A DNA stretch of 15,687 bases from DATGUA01 sp035301545 (GTDB lineage: Bacteria; Bacillota; Clostridia; Tissierellales; Tissierellaceae), in assembly GCA_035301545.1 (NCBI GenBank), contig DATGUA010000022.1, positions 1 to 15,687 of the forward strand, given 5' to 3'. Both the position numbers and the translations under genes were made by a program. The notes under the pieces are model-generated. The model was given only the letters and a program-made list of their open reading frames with translations. It did no database searches and had not been told where the DNA came from. Each line of letters starts with the position of its first letter. Within the stretch, counting starts at the first letter, position 1. This document shows, piece by piece, positions 1 to 6,028 of the stretch.

Positions 1-1
1 A

Positions 2-184
2 AGTCCATTCGTAACTAGTGGAATTAGAATAGGAACACCAGCAGTAACGACTAGAGGAATGAAAGAGGAAGATATGGTAGAAATAGCTAAGATAATGAGT
101 CTAGCATTAGATGAAAAAGAAGATAGACAAACAGTTAAAGACAGAGTAGCTAAATTATGTGATAAATATCCATTATATAAATAA
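2..184 (+). CDS. glyA: Serine hydroxymethyltransferase, C-terminal end (partial)
   Basis: This open frame enters from the left edge and gives the last 60 residues of the protein. It begins SPFVTSGIRIGTPAVTTRG and ends DKYPLYK. The segment containing TSGIRIGTPAVTTRGM is a highly conserved C-terminal block of serine hydroxymethyltransferase, the PLP enzyme that interconverts serine and glycine while loading one-carbon units onto tetrahydrofolate in the cytoplasm. The catalytic lysine and most of the fold lie outside the window, so only the family can be called. A terminator follows directly, so glyA ends its own transcription unit here and is not co-transcribed with der by default. Confidence 0.9.
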   Translation, partial: SPFVTSGIRIGTPAVTTRGMKEEDMVEIAKIMSLALDEKEDRQTVKDRVAKLCDKYPLYK

Positions 185-188
185 GAAT

Positions 189-220
189 AGCCTACAGAAA
201 CTTCTGTAGGCTTAGCTTTT
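189..220 (+). terminator. Rho-independent terminator of glyA
   Basis: An 11-bp perfect stem (AGCCTACAGAA at 189-199 with TTCTGTAGGCT at 202-212) closes on a very short loop. TAGCTTTT follows, giving a short T tract at 217-220. It sits five bases after the glyA stop codon. Confidence 0.8.
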
Positions 221-248
221 GAAAGACCATATATGTTAAAATTAATAT
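219..248 (+). promoter_or_regulatory. Possible sigma-A promoter for der
   Basis: TTGAAA (219-224) and TAATAT (243-248) are separated by 18 bases and lie 34 bases ahead of the der start. The -35 overlaps the T tract of the glyA terminator. The -10 match is mediocre, and in such A+T-rich DNA chance matches are common, so this is only a candidate. Confidence 0.3.
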
Positions 249-281
249 TGTGGGAATAATAATTAAATGGAGGTGAATTTA

Positions 282-1598
282 ATGGAAAAGGCGATAGTAG
301 GTATAGTAGGTAGACCAAATGTTGGAAAATCTACATTGTTTAATAGGATAGTAGGAAGTAGAATAGCTATAACTGAAGACACACCTGGTGTGACTAGAGA
401 TAGGATTTATGCAGAAGGAGAATGGCAAAATAATTATTTTACTTTAATAGACACTGGTGGATTAGAACCAGATCAAGATGATCCTATTATGTCTAATATT
501 AAGAGGCAAGCTCAAGTTGCTATAGATACTGCTGATGTAATATTATTTGTAGTTGATGGAAGGGATGGACTTACTAATACTGATAGAGAAATTGGAGATA
601 TATTAAGACGGTCAAATAAGGAAGTAGTAGTAGCAGCTAATAAAATAGATGGTTCTGAAACTCCAGACGAAATATATGAATTTTATGAATTAGGTATTGG
701 AGAGCCGATACCAATTTCGTCAGAGCAAGGATTAGGTATAGGTGATCTTTTAGATGAAATAGTAGATAAATTTCCAAAAGATAGTGTTACAAAAAGTGAT
801 GATGATTTAGTAAGAGTTACTTTTATAGGAAAGCCTAATGTAGGAAAATCATCATTAATTAATCATATTTTAGGTGAGGAAAGGGCTATTGTGACAAATA
901 TTCCAGGAACTACTAGAGATTCTATAGATAGTTATTATTCTTTTGAAGGGACTGACTATTTATTCATAGATACTGCTGGATTGAGGAGAAAAAGAAGTAT
1001 ATATGAAAACATAGAAAGATATTCAGTTGTTAGAACTTTAGCTGCTATAGATAGAAGTAATATATGTATACTTGTGATAGACGCTACTGAAGGAATAACA
1101 GAACAAGATACTAAAATAGCTGGATATGCTCATGACAATGGTAAGGCTATAATTATAGCTGTAAATAAATGGGATTTAGTAGATAAAGAAACCAATACAG
1201 CAAGAGAATTTGAAAAAAATATTAGGGAAACATTAGGATTTATTAATTATGCTCCTATAGTGTTTATATCAGCTCTAACTGGTCAAAGGATTCCTAAATT
1301 ATTAGAATTAATTAACTTAGTTAATAATAATTATAATCTAAGGATAACAACAGGAATATTAAATGATATATTAAATCAAGCAATTTTAATGAGTCAGCCA
1401 CCTTCTGATAAAGGTCGAAGAACTAAAATATTTTATGGTACACAAGTATCAGTTCGGCCACCTAAATTTATTTTATTTGTAAAAAACAAAGAATTAATGC
1501 ATTTTTCATATCAGAGATATTTAGAAAACCAAATAAGAAGTCATTTTGGATTTGATGGAGCACCTATACGTTTTGAATTAAGAGAAAGAGGGGATTAA
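282..1598 (+). CDS. der: Ribosome biogenesis GTPase Der (EngA)
   Basis: The 438-residue protein has the tandem GTPase layout unique to Der/EngA, which acts in maturation of the 50S ribosomal subunit. The first G domain has GRPNVGKS (about residues 10-17), DTGG (57-60) and NKID. The second has GKPNVGKSS, DTAGLRR and NKWD. The C-terminal 80 or so residues form the KH-like domain that contacts rRNA. Length is normal for the family. The frame is open from ATG 267, but the ribosome-binding sequence GGAGGTG (269-275) lies inside that extension, so ATG 282 (protein start MEKAIVGIVG) is the likely start. It is followed two bases later by plsY, consistent with one operon der-plsY-gpsA. Confidence 0.96.
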   Translation: MEKAIVGIVGRPNVGKSTLFNRIVGSRIAITEDTPGVTRDRIYAEGEWQNNYFTLIDTGGLEPDQDDPIMSNIKRQAQVAIDTADVILFVVDGRDGLTNTDREIGDILRRSNKEVVVAANKIDGSETPDEIYEFYELGIGEPIPISSEQGLGIGDLLDEIVDKFPKDSVTKSDDDLVRVTFIGKPNVGKSSLINHILGEERAIVTNIPGTTRDSIDSYYSFEGTDYLFIDTAGLRRKRSIYENIERYSVVRTLAAIDRSNICILVIDATEGITEQDTKIAGYAHDNGKAIIIAVNKWDLVDKETNTAREFEKNIRETLGFINYAPIVFISALTGQRIPKLLELINLVNNNYNLRITTGILNDILNQAILMSQPPSDKGRRTKIFYGTQVSVRPPKFILFVKNKELMHFSYQRYLENQIRSHFGFDGAPIRFELRERGD

Positions 1599-1600
1599 TA

Positions 1601-2188
1601 ATGAAAATGTTATTATTGATAATATTGACATATTTAATAGGAACCTTTTCTTCTGCTTATATTATAGGAAAATTTTCTAAGGGGATTGATATTAGAGATT
1701 ATGGAAGTGGTAACTCTGGCACTACTAATGCCTTAAGAGTAATGGGAAAGCAAATGGGTATACTAACTTTTATTTTTGATTTTGGAAAAGGAATTGTAGC
1801 TGCTTTAATAGGTAGAATGATGTTAGGAGATGTAGGAGTGTTATTAGCTGGGATCAGTGTAGTAGTAGGTCATAATTGGCCTATTTTTATAGGATGGAAA
1901 GGTGGTAAAGGTGTAGCTGCATCTTTAGGAGTTCTATTAGTACTACATTGGCCTAGTACCTTAATAGCAGTTATAATAGGATTGATAGTTGGACTAAGTA
2001 CTAAATACGTTTCTTTAGGATCTATGTGTTTTTTAAGTTTATTTCCTATTATATATTTTATAATAGGTGATCCTTTTAGTAAAGAATATATCATATTATC
2101 ATTATTATTAGCAATAATGGCAATTATTAGACATAAGTCTAATATTGAAAGATTAATAAATGGTAATGAAAATAAATTAAGTTGGTGA
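1601..2188 (+). CDS. plsY: Glycerol-3-phosphate acyltransferase PlsY
   Basis: This 195-residue integral membrane enzyme transfers an acyl group from acyl-phosphate to glycerol 3-phosphate, the first step of phosphatidic acid synthesis in most Gram-positive bacteria. The family signatures are visible: the GSGNSGTTN loop near residues 36-44, the GHNWPIFIGWKGGKGVA block near the middle, and a C-terminal RHKSNIERL segment. Several long hydrophobic stretches fit the multi-pass topology. The start ATG 1601 sits two bases after der, with a ribosome site (AGAGGGG) inside the end of der. It is followed eight bases later by gpsA, whose product makes and consumes the same glycerol 3-phosphate pool, so the pairing is functionally sensible. 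Confidence 0.95.
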   Translation: MKMLLLIILTYLIGTFSSAYIIGKFSKGIDIRDYGSGNSGTTNALRVMGKQMGILTFIFDFGKGIVAALIGRMMLGDVGVLLAGISVVVGHNWPIFIGWKGGKGVAASLGVLLVLHWPSTLIAVIIGLIVGLSTKYVSLGSMCFLSLFPIIYFIIGDPFSKEYIILSLLLAIMAIIRHKSNIERLINGNENKLSW

Positions 2189-2196
2189 TAATTTAA

Positions 2197-3207
2197 ATGA
2201 AAAGTATAGGAGTATTAGGTGGAGGAAGCTGGGGTACAGCTTTAGCTATCCTATTATCAAGGAAAAGTCTAAGTGTAAAGATTTGGTTTAGAGATCTAAA
2301 CCAGGTTGAATATATAAATAAATATAGAGAAAACAAAAAATATTTACCAAAAGTTAAATTACCAAAAAACTTATATATTACAAATAATGTAGAAGAAACT
2401 ATCCAAAATAAGGATATTATCTTATTAGCAGTTCCTACTCATGGAATAAGGGAAATCTTAGAGAAATATGGAAGATTAATTCGTAAAGATCAAGTAATAG
2501 TTAATGTGTCTAAAGGAATAGAAAATGGGTCCTTAATGAGAATATCTGAAATAGTAGAGGAGTTTTTACCTGAGAATAAATTTGTAGTCTTATCAGGTCC
2601 ATCTCATGCAGAAGAGGTAGCTCTAGATCTTCCAACTACCGTAGTTGTAGCATCTAAAGATAAAAATGCTGCAAAATTAATTCAAGATGTATTCATGACT
2701 TCAAAATTTAGAGTATATACAAATCCAGATTTAATAGGTGTAGAGCTAGGTGGATCTTTAAAAAATATTATTGCTTTAGGTGCTGGTATATCTGATGGGC
2801 TAGGATATGGAGATAATACTAAAGCAGCTTTAATGACTAGAGGGATATTTGAGATGACTAAATTAGGTGAAAAAATGGGGGCTTCTACTAATACCTTTTC
2901 AGGATTATCTGGTATAGGAGATTTAATAGTTACTTGTACTAGTGGACATAGTAGAAATAGAAAAGCTGGGTTACTTATAGGAGAAGGACTAAGTATGAAT
3001 GAAGCAGTTGAAAAAATTGGGATGGTAGCTGAGGGGATAAAAACTACCAGATCAACCTATGAATTGGCTACGAGATATAATGTGAAGATGCCAATCACAG
3101 AAGAGCTATATAATGTATTATATAATAATAAAGATGTAAAAAAATCAGTTTTTAATCTTATGGAAAGAGATAAAAAACATGAAATGAAAGATATTATATT
3201 TTATTAA
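2197..3207 (+). CDS. gpsA: NAD(P)-dependent glycerol-3-phosphate dehydrogenase
   Basis: This 336-residue cytoplasmic enzyme reduces dihydroxyacetone phosphate to sn-glycerol 3-phosphate for phospholipid synthesis. The N-terminal Rossmann motif GGGSWGTALA (about residues 8-17) binds NAD(P)H. SGPSHAEEV lies mid-protein. The catalytic lysine block ELGGSLKNIIALGAGISDG and the NTKAALMTRG segment follow, as in the family. Length is typical. Only a weak ribosome site (GGTGATAAT) precedes ATG 2197, and the gene starts eight bases after plsY, so translation may depend partly on coupling. It is the last gene of the der-plsY-gpsA operon, with a terminator 13 bases after the stop. Confidence 0.96.
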   Translation: MKSIGVLGGGSWGTALAILLSRKSLSVKIWFRDLNQVEYINKYRENKKYLPKVKLPKNLYITNNVEETIQNKDIILLAVPTHGIREILEKYGRLIRKDQVIVNVSKGIENGSLMRISEIVEEFLPENKFVVLSGPSHAEEVALDLPTTVVVASKDKNAAKLIQDVFMTSKFRVYTNPDLIGVELGGSLKNIIALGAGISDGLGYGDNTKAALMTRGIFEMTKLGEKMGASTNTFSGLSGIGDLIVTCTSGHSRNRKAGLLIGEGLSMNEAVEKIGMVAEGIKTTRSTYELATRYNVKMPITEELYNVLYNNKDVKKSVFNLMERDKKHEMKDIIFY

Positions 3208-3220
3208 GAAATAATATTGT

Positions 3221-3251
3221 AAAACCTGCTATTAAAATAGCAGGTTTTTTT
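3221..3251 (+). terminator. Rho-independent terminator of the der-plsY-gpsA operon
   Basis: An 11-bp perfect stem, AACCTGCTATT (3223-3233) with AATAGCAGGTT (3236-3246), has a two-base loop and is followed by a run of T to 3251. Confidence 0.88.
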
Positions 3252-3323
3252 GTTACCATGTAATAATTTAATGTCTATTGCGTATATATAATTAAGTATT
3301 GTAAAAAATTAAGGAGGGAAATT

Positions 3324-4802
3324 ATGAAAGATTTTGATATATACCAAGATATTGCTGAGCGAACAGAAGGAGATATCTATGCAGGTGTTGTAGGACCTGT
3401 ACGAACAGGTAAATCTACATTTATTAAAAGATTTATGGAATTAGTAGTGTTACCTAATATGGATAATGAACATAGTAAAGCAAGAGCTCAAGATGAATTG
3501 CCATTAAGTGGTGCCGGAAAAACTATAATGACTACTGAACCTAAATTTATTCCTAATGAATCTATTGAATTAGTATTAAGAGACAATGTAAAATTTAAAG
3601 TAAGAATGGTAGATTGTGTAGGTTATTTAGTAAAAGGTGCTTTAGGTCATGAAGAGGATGATACACCAAGAATGGTAACTACACCATGGTATGATAAAGA
3701 AATACCATTTGAGGAAGCAGCTGAGATAGGAACTAAGAAGGTTATAGAAGAACACTCAACTATAGGATTTGTAGTAACTACAGATGGTTCTATAACTGGA
3801 ATTGATAGAGCTAATTACATTGAAGCAGAAGAAAGAGTTATTAATGAACTTAAAGAATTAAATAAACCTTTTTTAATTATACTTAATACTAAACATCCTA
3901 ATTTAGATAGTACTATAGCTTTAAAAGAAAGTTTAGAAACTAAATATGGTGTATCTGTAGTTATAATGGATTGCTTAAATATGGAAGTAGATGATGTTGA
4001 AACAATTTTCGAAGAGTTATTATTTGAATTTCCAGTAAAGGAAATAACTATAAATCTCCCAAGATGGATAGAGGGATTACCGAACAATCATTGGATTAGA
4101 TCTAATATTATGGATGAATTAAAACCAGCCATTAAAGATTTACACAAATTAAATCAAGTTTCAGAATGTTTAAAACCAATGAAAGACTTAGAAACTGTAG
4201 AAAATGTATTAATAGAAGAAATTAATTTAGGAGAAGGGATTATCCATACTAAGATAGATATGGAGGAAGAATTATTTTTTAATATATTAAATGAAATTAC
4301 AGGATATAAGATTACTGGAGATCATCAAATTTTAGGTTTAATGAATAAATTGGCACAGGTTAAAAAAGAATATGATAAAATAGAAAAGGCGTTAGTAGAA
4401 GCAAAAGAAATAGGATATGGATTAGTAAGTCCAACTCTAGAAGAATTGGAATTAGAAGAACCTGAAATATATCGCCAAGGTAGTAGATATGGAGTAAAAT
4501 TACAAGCTAAAGCACCATCACTTCATGTAATGAGAGCAGATATTACTACAGAGATATCTCCATTGATAGGATCTGAAAAGCAGTCAGAAGAATTAATAGA
4601 ATATTTTCTATCTGAATTCGAAGAGGATGCAGATAGTGTCTGGGATTTAAATCTATTTGGGAAATCTCTCTATGATTTAGTCTCAGAACAATTTGATGGG
4701 AAGTTAACTACTATGCCAGAAGATGCAAGACAAAAATTAAGAAAAGCTTTAGAAAAGATATTAAATGATGGCGGCGGCGGACTTATGTGTATTATTATAT
4801 AA
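3324..4802 (+). CDS. spoIVA: Stage IV sporulation protein A (spore coat ATPase)
   Basis: The 492-residue protein matches SpoIVA along its full length. SpoIVA is an ATPase that polymerises on the forespore surface to build the basement layer of the spore coat and is needed for cortex formation. The Walker A motif GPVRTGKST is at residues 24-32 within the well-conserved N-terminal DIYAGVVGPVRTGKSTFIKRF region, and VDCVGY is a Walker B-like segment. The extreme C-terminus ends GGGGLMCIII, the Gly-rich hydrophobic tail typical of the family. A strong ribosome site (AAGGAGGG) sits five bases before ATG 3324. The gene stands alone between two terminators. In Bacillus it is transcribed by mother-cell sigma E, but I see no convincing sigma E promoter here. 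It is the clearest evidence that the organism forms endospores. Confidence 0.96.
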   Translation: MKDFDIYQDIAERTEGDIYAGVVGPVRTGKSTFIKRFMELVVLPNMDNEHSKARAQDELPLSGAGKTIMTTEPKFIPNESIELVLRDNVKFKVRMVDCVGYLVKGALGHEEDDTPRMVTTPWYDKEIPFEEAAEIGTKKVIEEHSTIGFVVTTDGSITGIDRANYIEAEERVINELKELNKPFLIILNTKHPNLDSTIALKESLETKYGVSVVIMDCLNMEVDDVETIFEELLFEFPVKEITINLPRWIEGLPNNHWIRSNIMDELKPAIKDLHKLNQVSECLKPMKDLETVENVLIEEINLGEGIIHTKIDMEEELFFNILNEITGYKITGDHQILGLMNKLAQVKKEYDKIEKALVEAKEIGYGLVSPTLEELELEEPEIYRQGSRYGVKLQAKAPSLHVMRADITTEISPLIGSEKQSEELIEYFLSEFEEDADSVWDLNLFGKSLYDLVSEQFDGKLTTMPEDARQKLRKALEKILNDGGGGLMCIII

Positions 4803-4828
4803 AAGGTAGATAAAAGTCTACCTTTTTT
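4801..4828 (+). terminator. Rho-independent terminator of spoIVA
   Basis: A 10-bp stem, AAAAGGTAGA (4801-4810) with TCTACCTTTT (4817-4826), has a six-base loop and ends in a T tract. It overlaps the last two bases of the spoIVA stop codon. Confidence 0.85.
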
Positions 4829-4839
4829 CTATGATTTAT

Positions 4840-4868
4840 TTGAAAATATGTTAAATATAGTATAAAAT
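4840..4868 (+). promoter_or_regulatory. Sigma-A promoter of tRNA-Pro
   Basis: TTGAAA (4840-4845) and TAAAAT (4863-4868) are 17 bases apart, with the expected start point about 12 to 15 bases before the mature tRNA 5' end. Spacing, consensus and position all agree. Confidence 0.7.
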
Positions 4869-4888
4869 AAACTTGTTATATAATTTGT

Positions 4889-4965
4889 CGGGATGTGGCT
4901 CAGTATGGTAGAGTACAAGTCTGGGGGACTTGGGGTCGTAGGTTCAAATCCTATCATCCCGACCA
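4889..4965 (+). tRNA. tRNA-Pro (anticodon GGG)
   Basis: The 77-nt cloverleaf folds cleanly. The acceptor stem is CGGGATG with CATCCCG. The D arm is GCTC/GAGT with one G-T pair. The anticodon stem CAAGT/ACTTG encloses the loop CTGGGGG, so the anticodon at 4923-4925 is GGG, which reads proline CCC/CCT. The variable loop is short, the T arm is GTAGG-TTCAAAT-CCTAT, and the terminal ACCA is encoded in the DNA. It has its own promoter upstream and a terminator directly after. Confidence 0.96.
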
Positions 4966-5012
4966 AAACAAAAAGCTTTTGGAATAATATTATTCCAGAA
5001 GCTTTTTGTTTT
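4965..5012. terminator. Bidirectional terminator between tRNA-Pro and the minus-strand guide RNA
   Basis: A long, nearly perfect inverted repeat runs from the CCA end of the tRNA gene. Its core GGAATAAT/ATTATTCC (4981-4996) is extended by AAGCTT on both sides and by outer arms AAAACAAAAAGCTT (4965-4978) and AAGCTTTTTGTTTT (4999-5012). Read on either strand, the core stem is followed by TTTTTGTTTT. It can therefore end tRNA transcription on the plus strand and the guide-like RNA of 5031-5113 on the minus strand. Confidence 0.8.
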
Positions 5013-5030
5013 GTGTGCTTTAGTAGACTT

Positions 5031-5057
5031 ATTTGTCCAATTTGGTTCTATTAAAAT
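5031..5057 (-). repeat. Degenerate CRISPR repeat, downstream copy of the guide unit
   Basis: On the minus strand this 27-mer matches the array repeat at about 22 positions with one 3-base gap. It includes the unbroken block TTTTAATAGAA (minus strand, 5056 to 5046) and a TGGA block (5039 to 5036). The lost bases fall in the handle part, which is not needed at the 3' end of a single crRNA. Confidence 0.65.
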
Positions 5058-5087
5058 TAAATTAAATATACTTTTAGTTAAAAATAA

Positions 5088-5113
5088 ATTTACATTTCAA
5101 TATGAAATATTAA
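5088..5113 (-). repeat. Degenerate CRISPR repeat, upstream copy of the guide unit
   Basis: On the minus strand it reads TTAATATTTCATATTG and then AAATGTAAAT. The last 16 bases match the array repeat at 14 positions, the terminal ATGTAAAT is perfect, and TTAATA is kept with one base deleted between the two blocks. The loss is in the 5' half, which overlaps the predicted transcript start and would not be needed in the mature guide. Confidence 0.65.
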
Positions 5114-5116
5114 TCT

Positions 5117-5146
5117 ATTGTAACATAAAAAGAAATAACATGCTAA
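5117..5146 (-). promoter_or_regulatory. Candidate promoter of the minus-strand guide RNA
   Basis: On the minus strand an extended -10, TGTTACAAT (5125 down to 5117), lies 18 bases from a weak -35, TTAGCA (5146-5141). The start point would fall near 5110, inside the 5' end of the upstream degenerate repeat, as expected for a compact one-guide unit. It points away from the cas promoter at 5152-5180, so the two are divergent and nearly back to back. Confidence 0.5.
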
Positions 5147-5151
5147 ATAGT

Positions 5152-5180
5152 TTGATAATTCAGTTAATTTAATATATACT
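5152..5180 (+). promoter_or_regulatory. Sigma-A promoter of the cas operon
   Basis: TTGATA (5152-5157) and TATACT (5175-5180) are 17 bases apart, the best sigma-A match in the 5013-5286 gap. The predicted start near 5187 leaves an untranslated leader of about 100 bases before cas6. No other promoter of similar quality appears before the operon. Confidence 0.65.
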
Positions 5181-5182
5181 AA

Positions 5183-5215
5183 CTTCAAATAAGAATATTT
5201 TATTAATAATAATGA
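5183..5215 (-). promoter_or_regulatory. Candidate target site of the guide RNA, with TCA PAM, at the cas transcription start
   Basis: On the minus strand 5215-5213 reads TCA, followed by a protospacer running from 5212 downward. Guide positions 1-5, 7-10 and 13-15 match. Mismatches fall at 6, 11 and 12, and matching is poor after position 15. Positions 6 and 12 are those that flip out and do not pair in type I Cascade. 5'-TCA is a functional PAM in several clostridial type I-B systems. Bound Cascade would cover the predicted start point near 5187. Partial, seed-only pairing is what reported cas-regulating guides use, allowing binding without cleavage. Confidence 0.5.
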
Positions 5216-5286
5216 TTGTATGTTATAAGTCAAACATAAAACTTATATTAATTATAATATAAAATTTAATGAATAGAGGTGATAAA

Positions 5287-6018
5287 GTGAGAATGAGTGT
5301 AGAGTTATTGTTGAATAATAATAAACTTAATAAAGACAAGAATAGAATAGTAATGCATATTATAAAACTTCTAATAGAAAAAGAAGATAAGGAAATGTTT
5401 AATAAAATGTATAGGTTAAATATAAACAAACAAAAAGACTTAACCTTCTCTATGTATTTAGGTAGGGATGCAAAGTTCTTAAGAAATGAAATAGAAGTTC
5501 CAGCACAGAAGGTAATAGTCAATTTTTCCACTTCAGATTCGGCATTAGGAATTACTATTTATAATGCCTTTACTAAATATAAGGGTTTAGAAATACCTAT
5601 TAAAGATAATATGGCTTTAATAAACAAAGTAAATATAGTTAAAACAAGGCCTATTACAAGTGAAAAGGTAAGATTTATAACAAAATCACCTATAGTGGTC
5701 AGGTCTCATAATGGAGACAATGAAAAAACATATTATAATAGCCTATTAGATGAAAGTGGACAGGAAGTTTTTATAGAAAACCTAAAGTATCAAATAAAAG
5801 ATAAGTTTCCAGATATAAGCATGAAAGATTTAAAACAAATAAAAATAAATATAATATGGTCAAAAGATGTAAAAGTAAAACATTATGAAATAATAATACC
5901 TAGTAATATTTGTGAGTTTGAAATTGAAGCTAAAACATATATCTTAGAAGAAATATATTTAAATGGAGTGGGAGGACGTAAATCTCAAGGTTTCGGATAT
6001 GTGGATTTAGTAGAATAG
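5287..6018 (+). CDS. cas6: CRISPR endoribonuclease Cas6
   Basis: Cas6 cuts the array transcript within each repeat to make crRNAs. The protein is about 243 residues with the two-ferredoxin-fold style of the RAMP superfamily. Its clearest mark is the C-terminal glycine-rich loop GVGGRKSQGFGYVDLVE (residues 227-243), typical of Cas6. A candidate N-terminal catalytic histidine is H24 in RIVMHIIKLL, though I cannot prove its role. The frame is open from ATG 5269, but a good ribosome site (AGAGGTG, 5275-5281) lies inside that extension and sits five bases before GTG 5287, so GTG is preferred. ATG 5293 is the alternative. First gene of the cas operon, followed after ten bases by cas8b. Confidence 0.88.
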   Translation: MRMSVELLLNNNKLNKDKNRIVMHIIKLLIEKEDKEMFNKMYRLNINKQKDLTFSMYLGRDAKFLRNEIEVPAQKVIVNFSTSDSALGITIYNAFTKYKGLEIPIKDNMALINKVNIVKTRPITSEKVRFITKSPIVVRSHNGDNEKTYYNSLLDESGQEVFIENLKYQIKDKFPDISMKDLKQIKINIIWSKDVKVKHYEIIIPSNICEFEIEAKTYILEEIYLNGVGGRKSQGFGYVDLVE

Positions 6019-6028
6019 GAGGTGAAAT

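Larger units (their letters stand above)
5031..5113 (-). ncRNA. CreR-like one-spacer guide RNA antisense to the cas promoter region
   Basis: Read on the minus strand, a degenerate repeat (5113 to 5088), a 30-nt spacer-like segment (5087 to 5058) and a second degenerate repeat (5057 to 5031) follow each other, as in a minimal crRNA unit. The parts needed for a functional crRNA are the best kept. The upstream copy preserves the final eight bases ATGTAAAT (the 5' handle) exactly. The downstream copy keeps TTTTAATAGAA exactly. A promoter (5117-5146) and a terminator (4965-5012) frame it, predicting a primary RNA of about 145 nt. Known CreR/CreA RNAs of type I systems have this architecture and guide Cascade to cas promoters. 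Here the assignment rests on sequence pattern only. The alternative is a dead remnant of an old array. Confidence 0.6.

Noticed and set aside
1870..2094. Minus-strand 74-residue frame inside plsY, and similar antisense frames within spoIVA, cas6, cas8b, cas4 and cas1
   Set aside because: They lie wholly inside strongly supported plus-strand genes, have no ribosome sites and show no protein family features.
3273..3302. Sigma E promoter for spoIVA (GTCTATT and AGTATTGT)
   Set aside because: Spacing is near 15 bases but the -10 matches the sigma E consensus at only about three of eight positions. Regulation by sigma E is expected from the family, not shown here.
5121..5141. Guide seed match within its own promoter (TTATTT, minus strand 5138-5133)
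   Set aside because: The adjacent triplet is ATG, not a known clostridial I-B PAM, and pairing ends after six bases.
5163..5195. Alternative guide target on the minus strand with TTC PAM and a six-base seed (TTATTT, 5192-5187)
   Set aside because: Only six contiguous matches with poor pairing afterwards, weaker than the 5212 site with TCA. Such six-base matches are expected by chance in DNA this A+T-rich.
5212..5262. A 16-codon frame, MIVCYKSNIKLILIII, in the cas6 leader, considered as a CreT-like toxin or leader peptide
   Set aside because: No ribosome-binding site precedes it and short frames of this kind are frequent in such DNA. The four ATA codons are not decisive.
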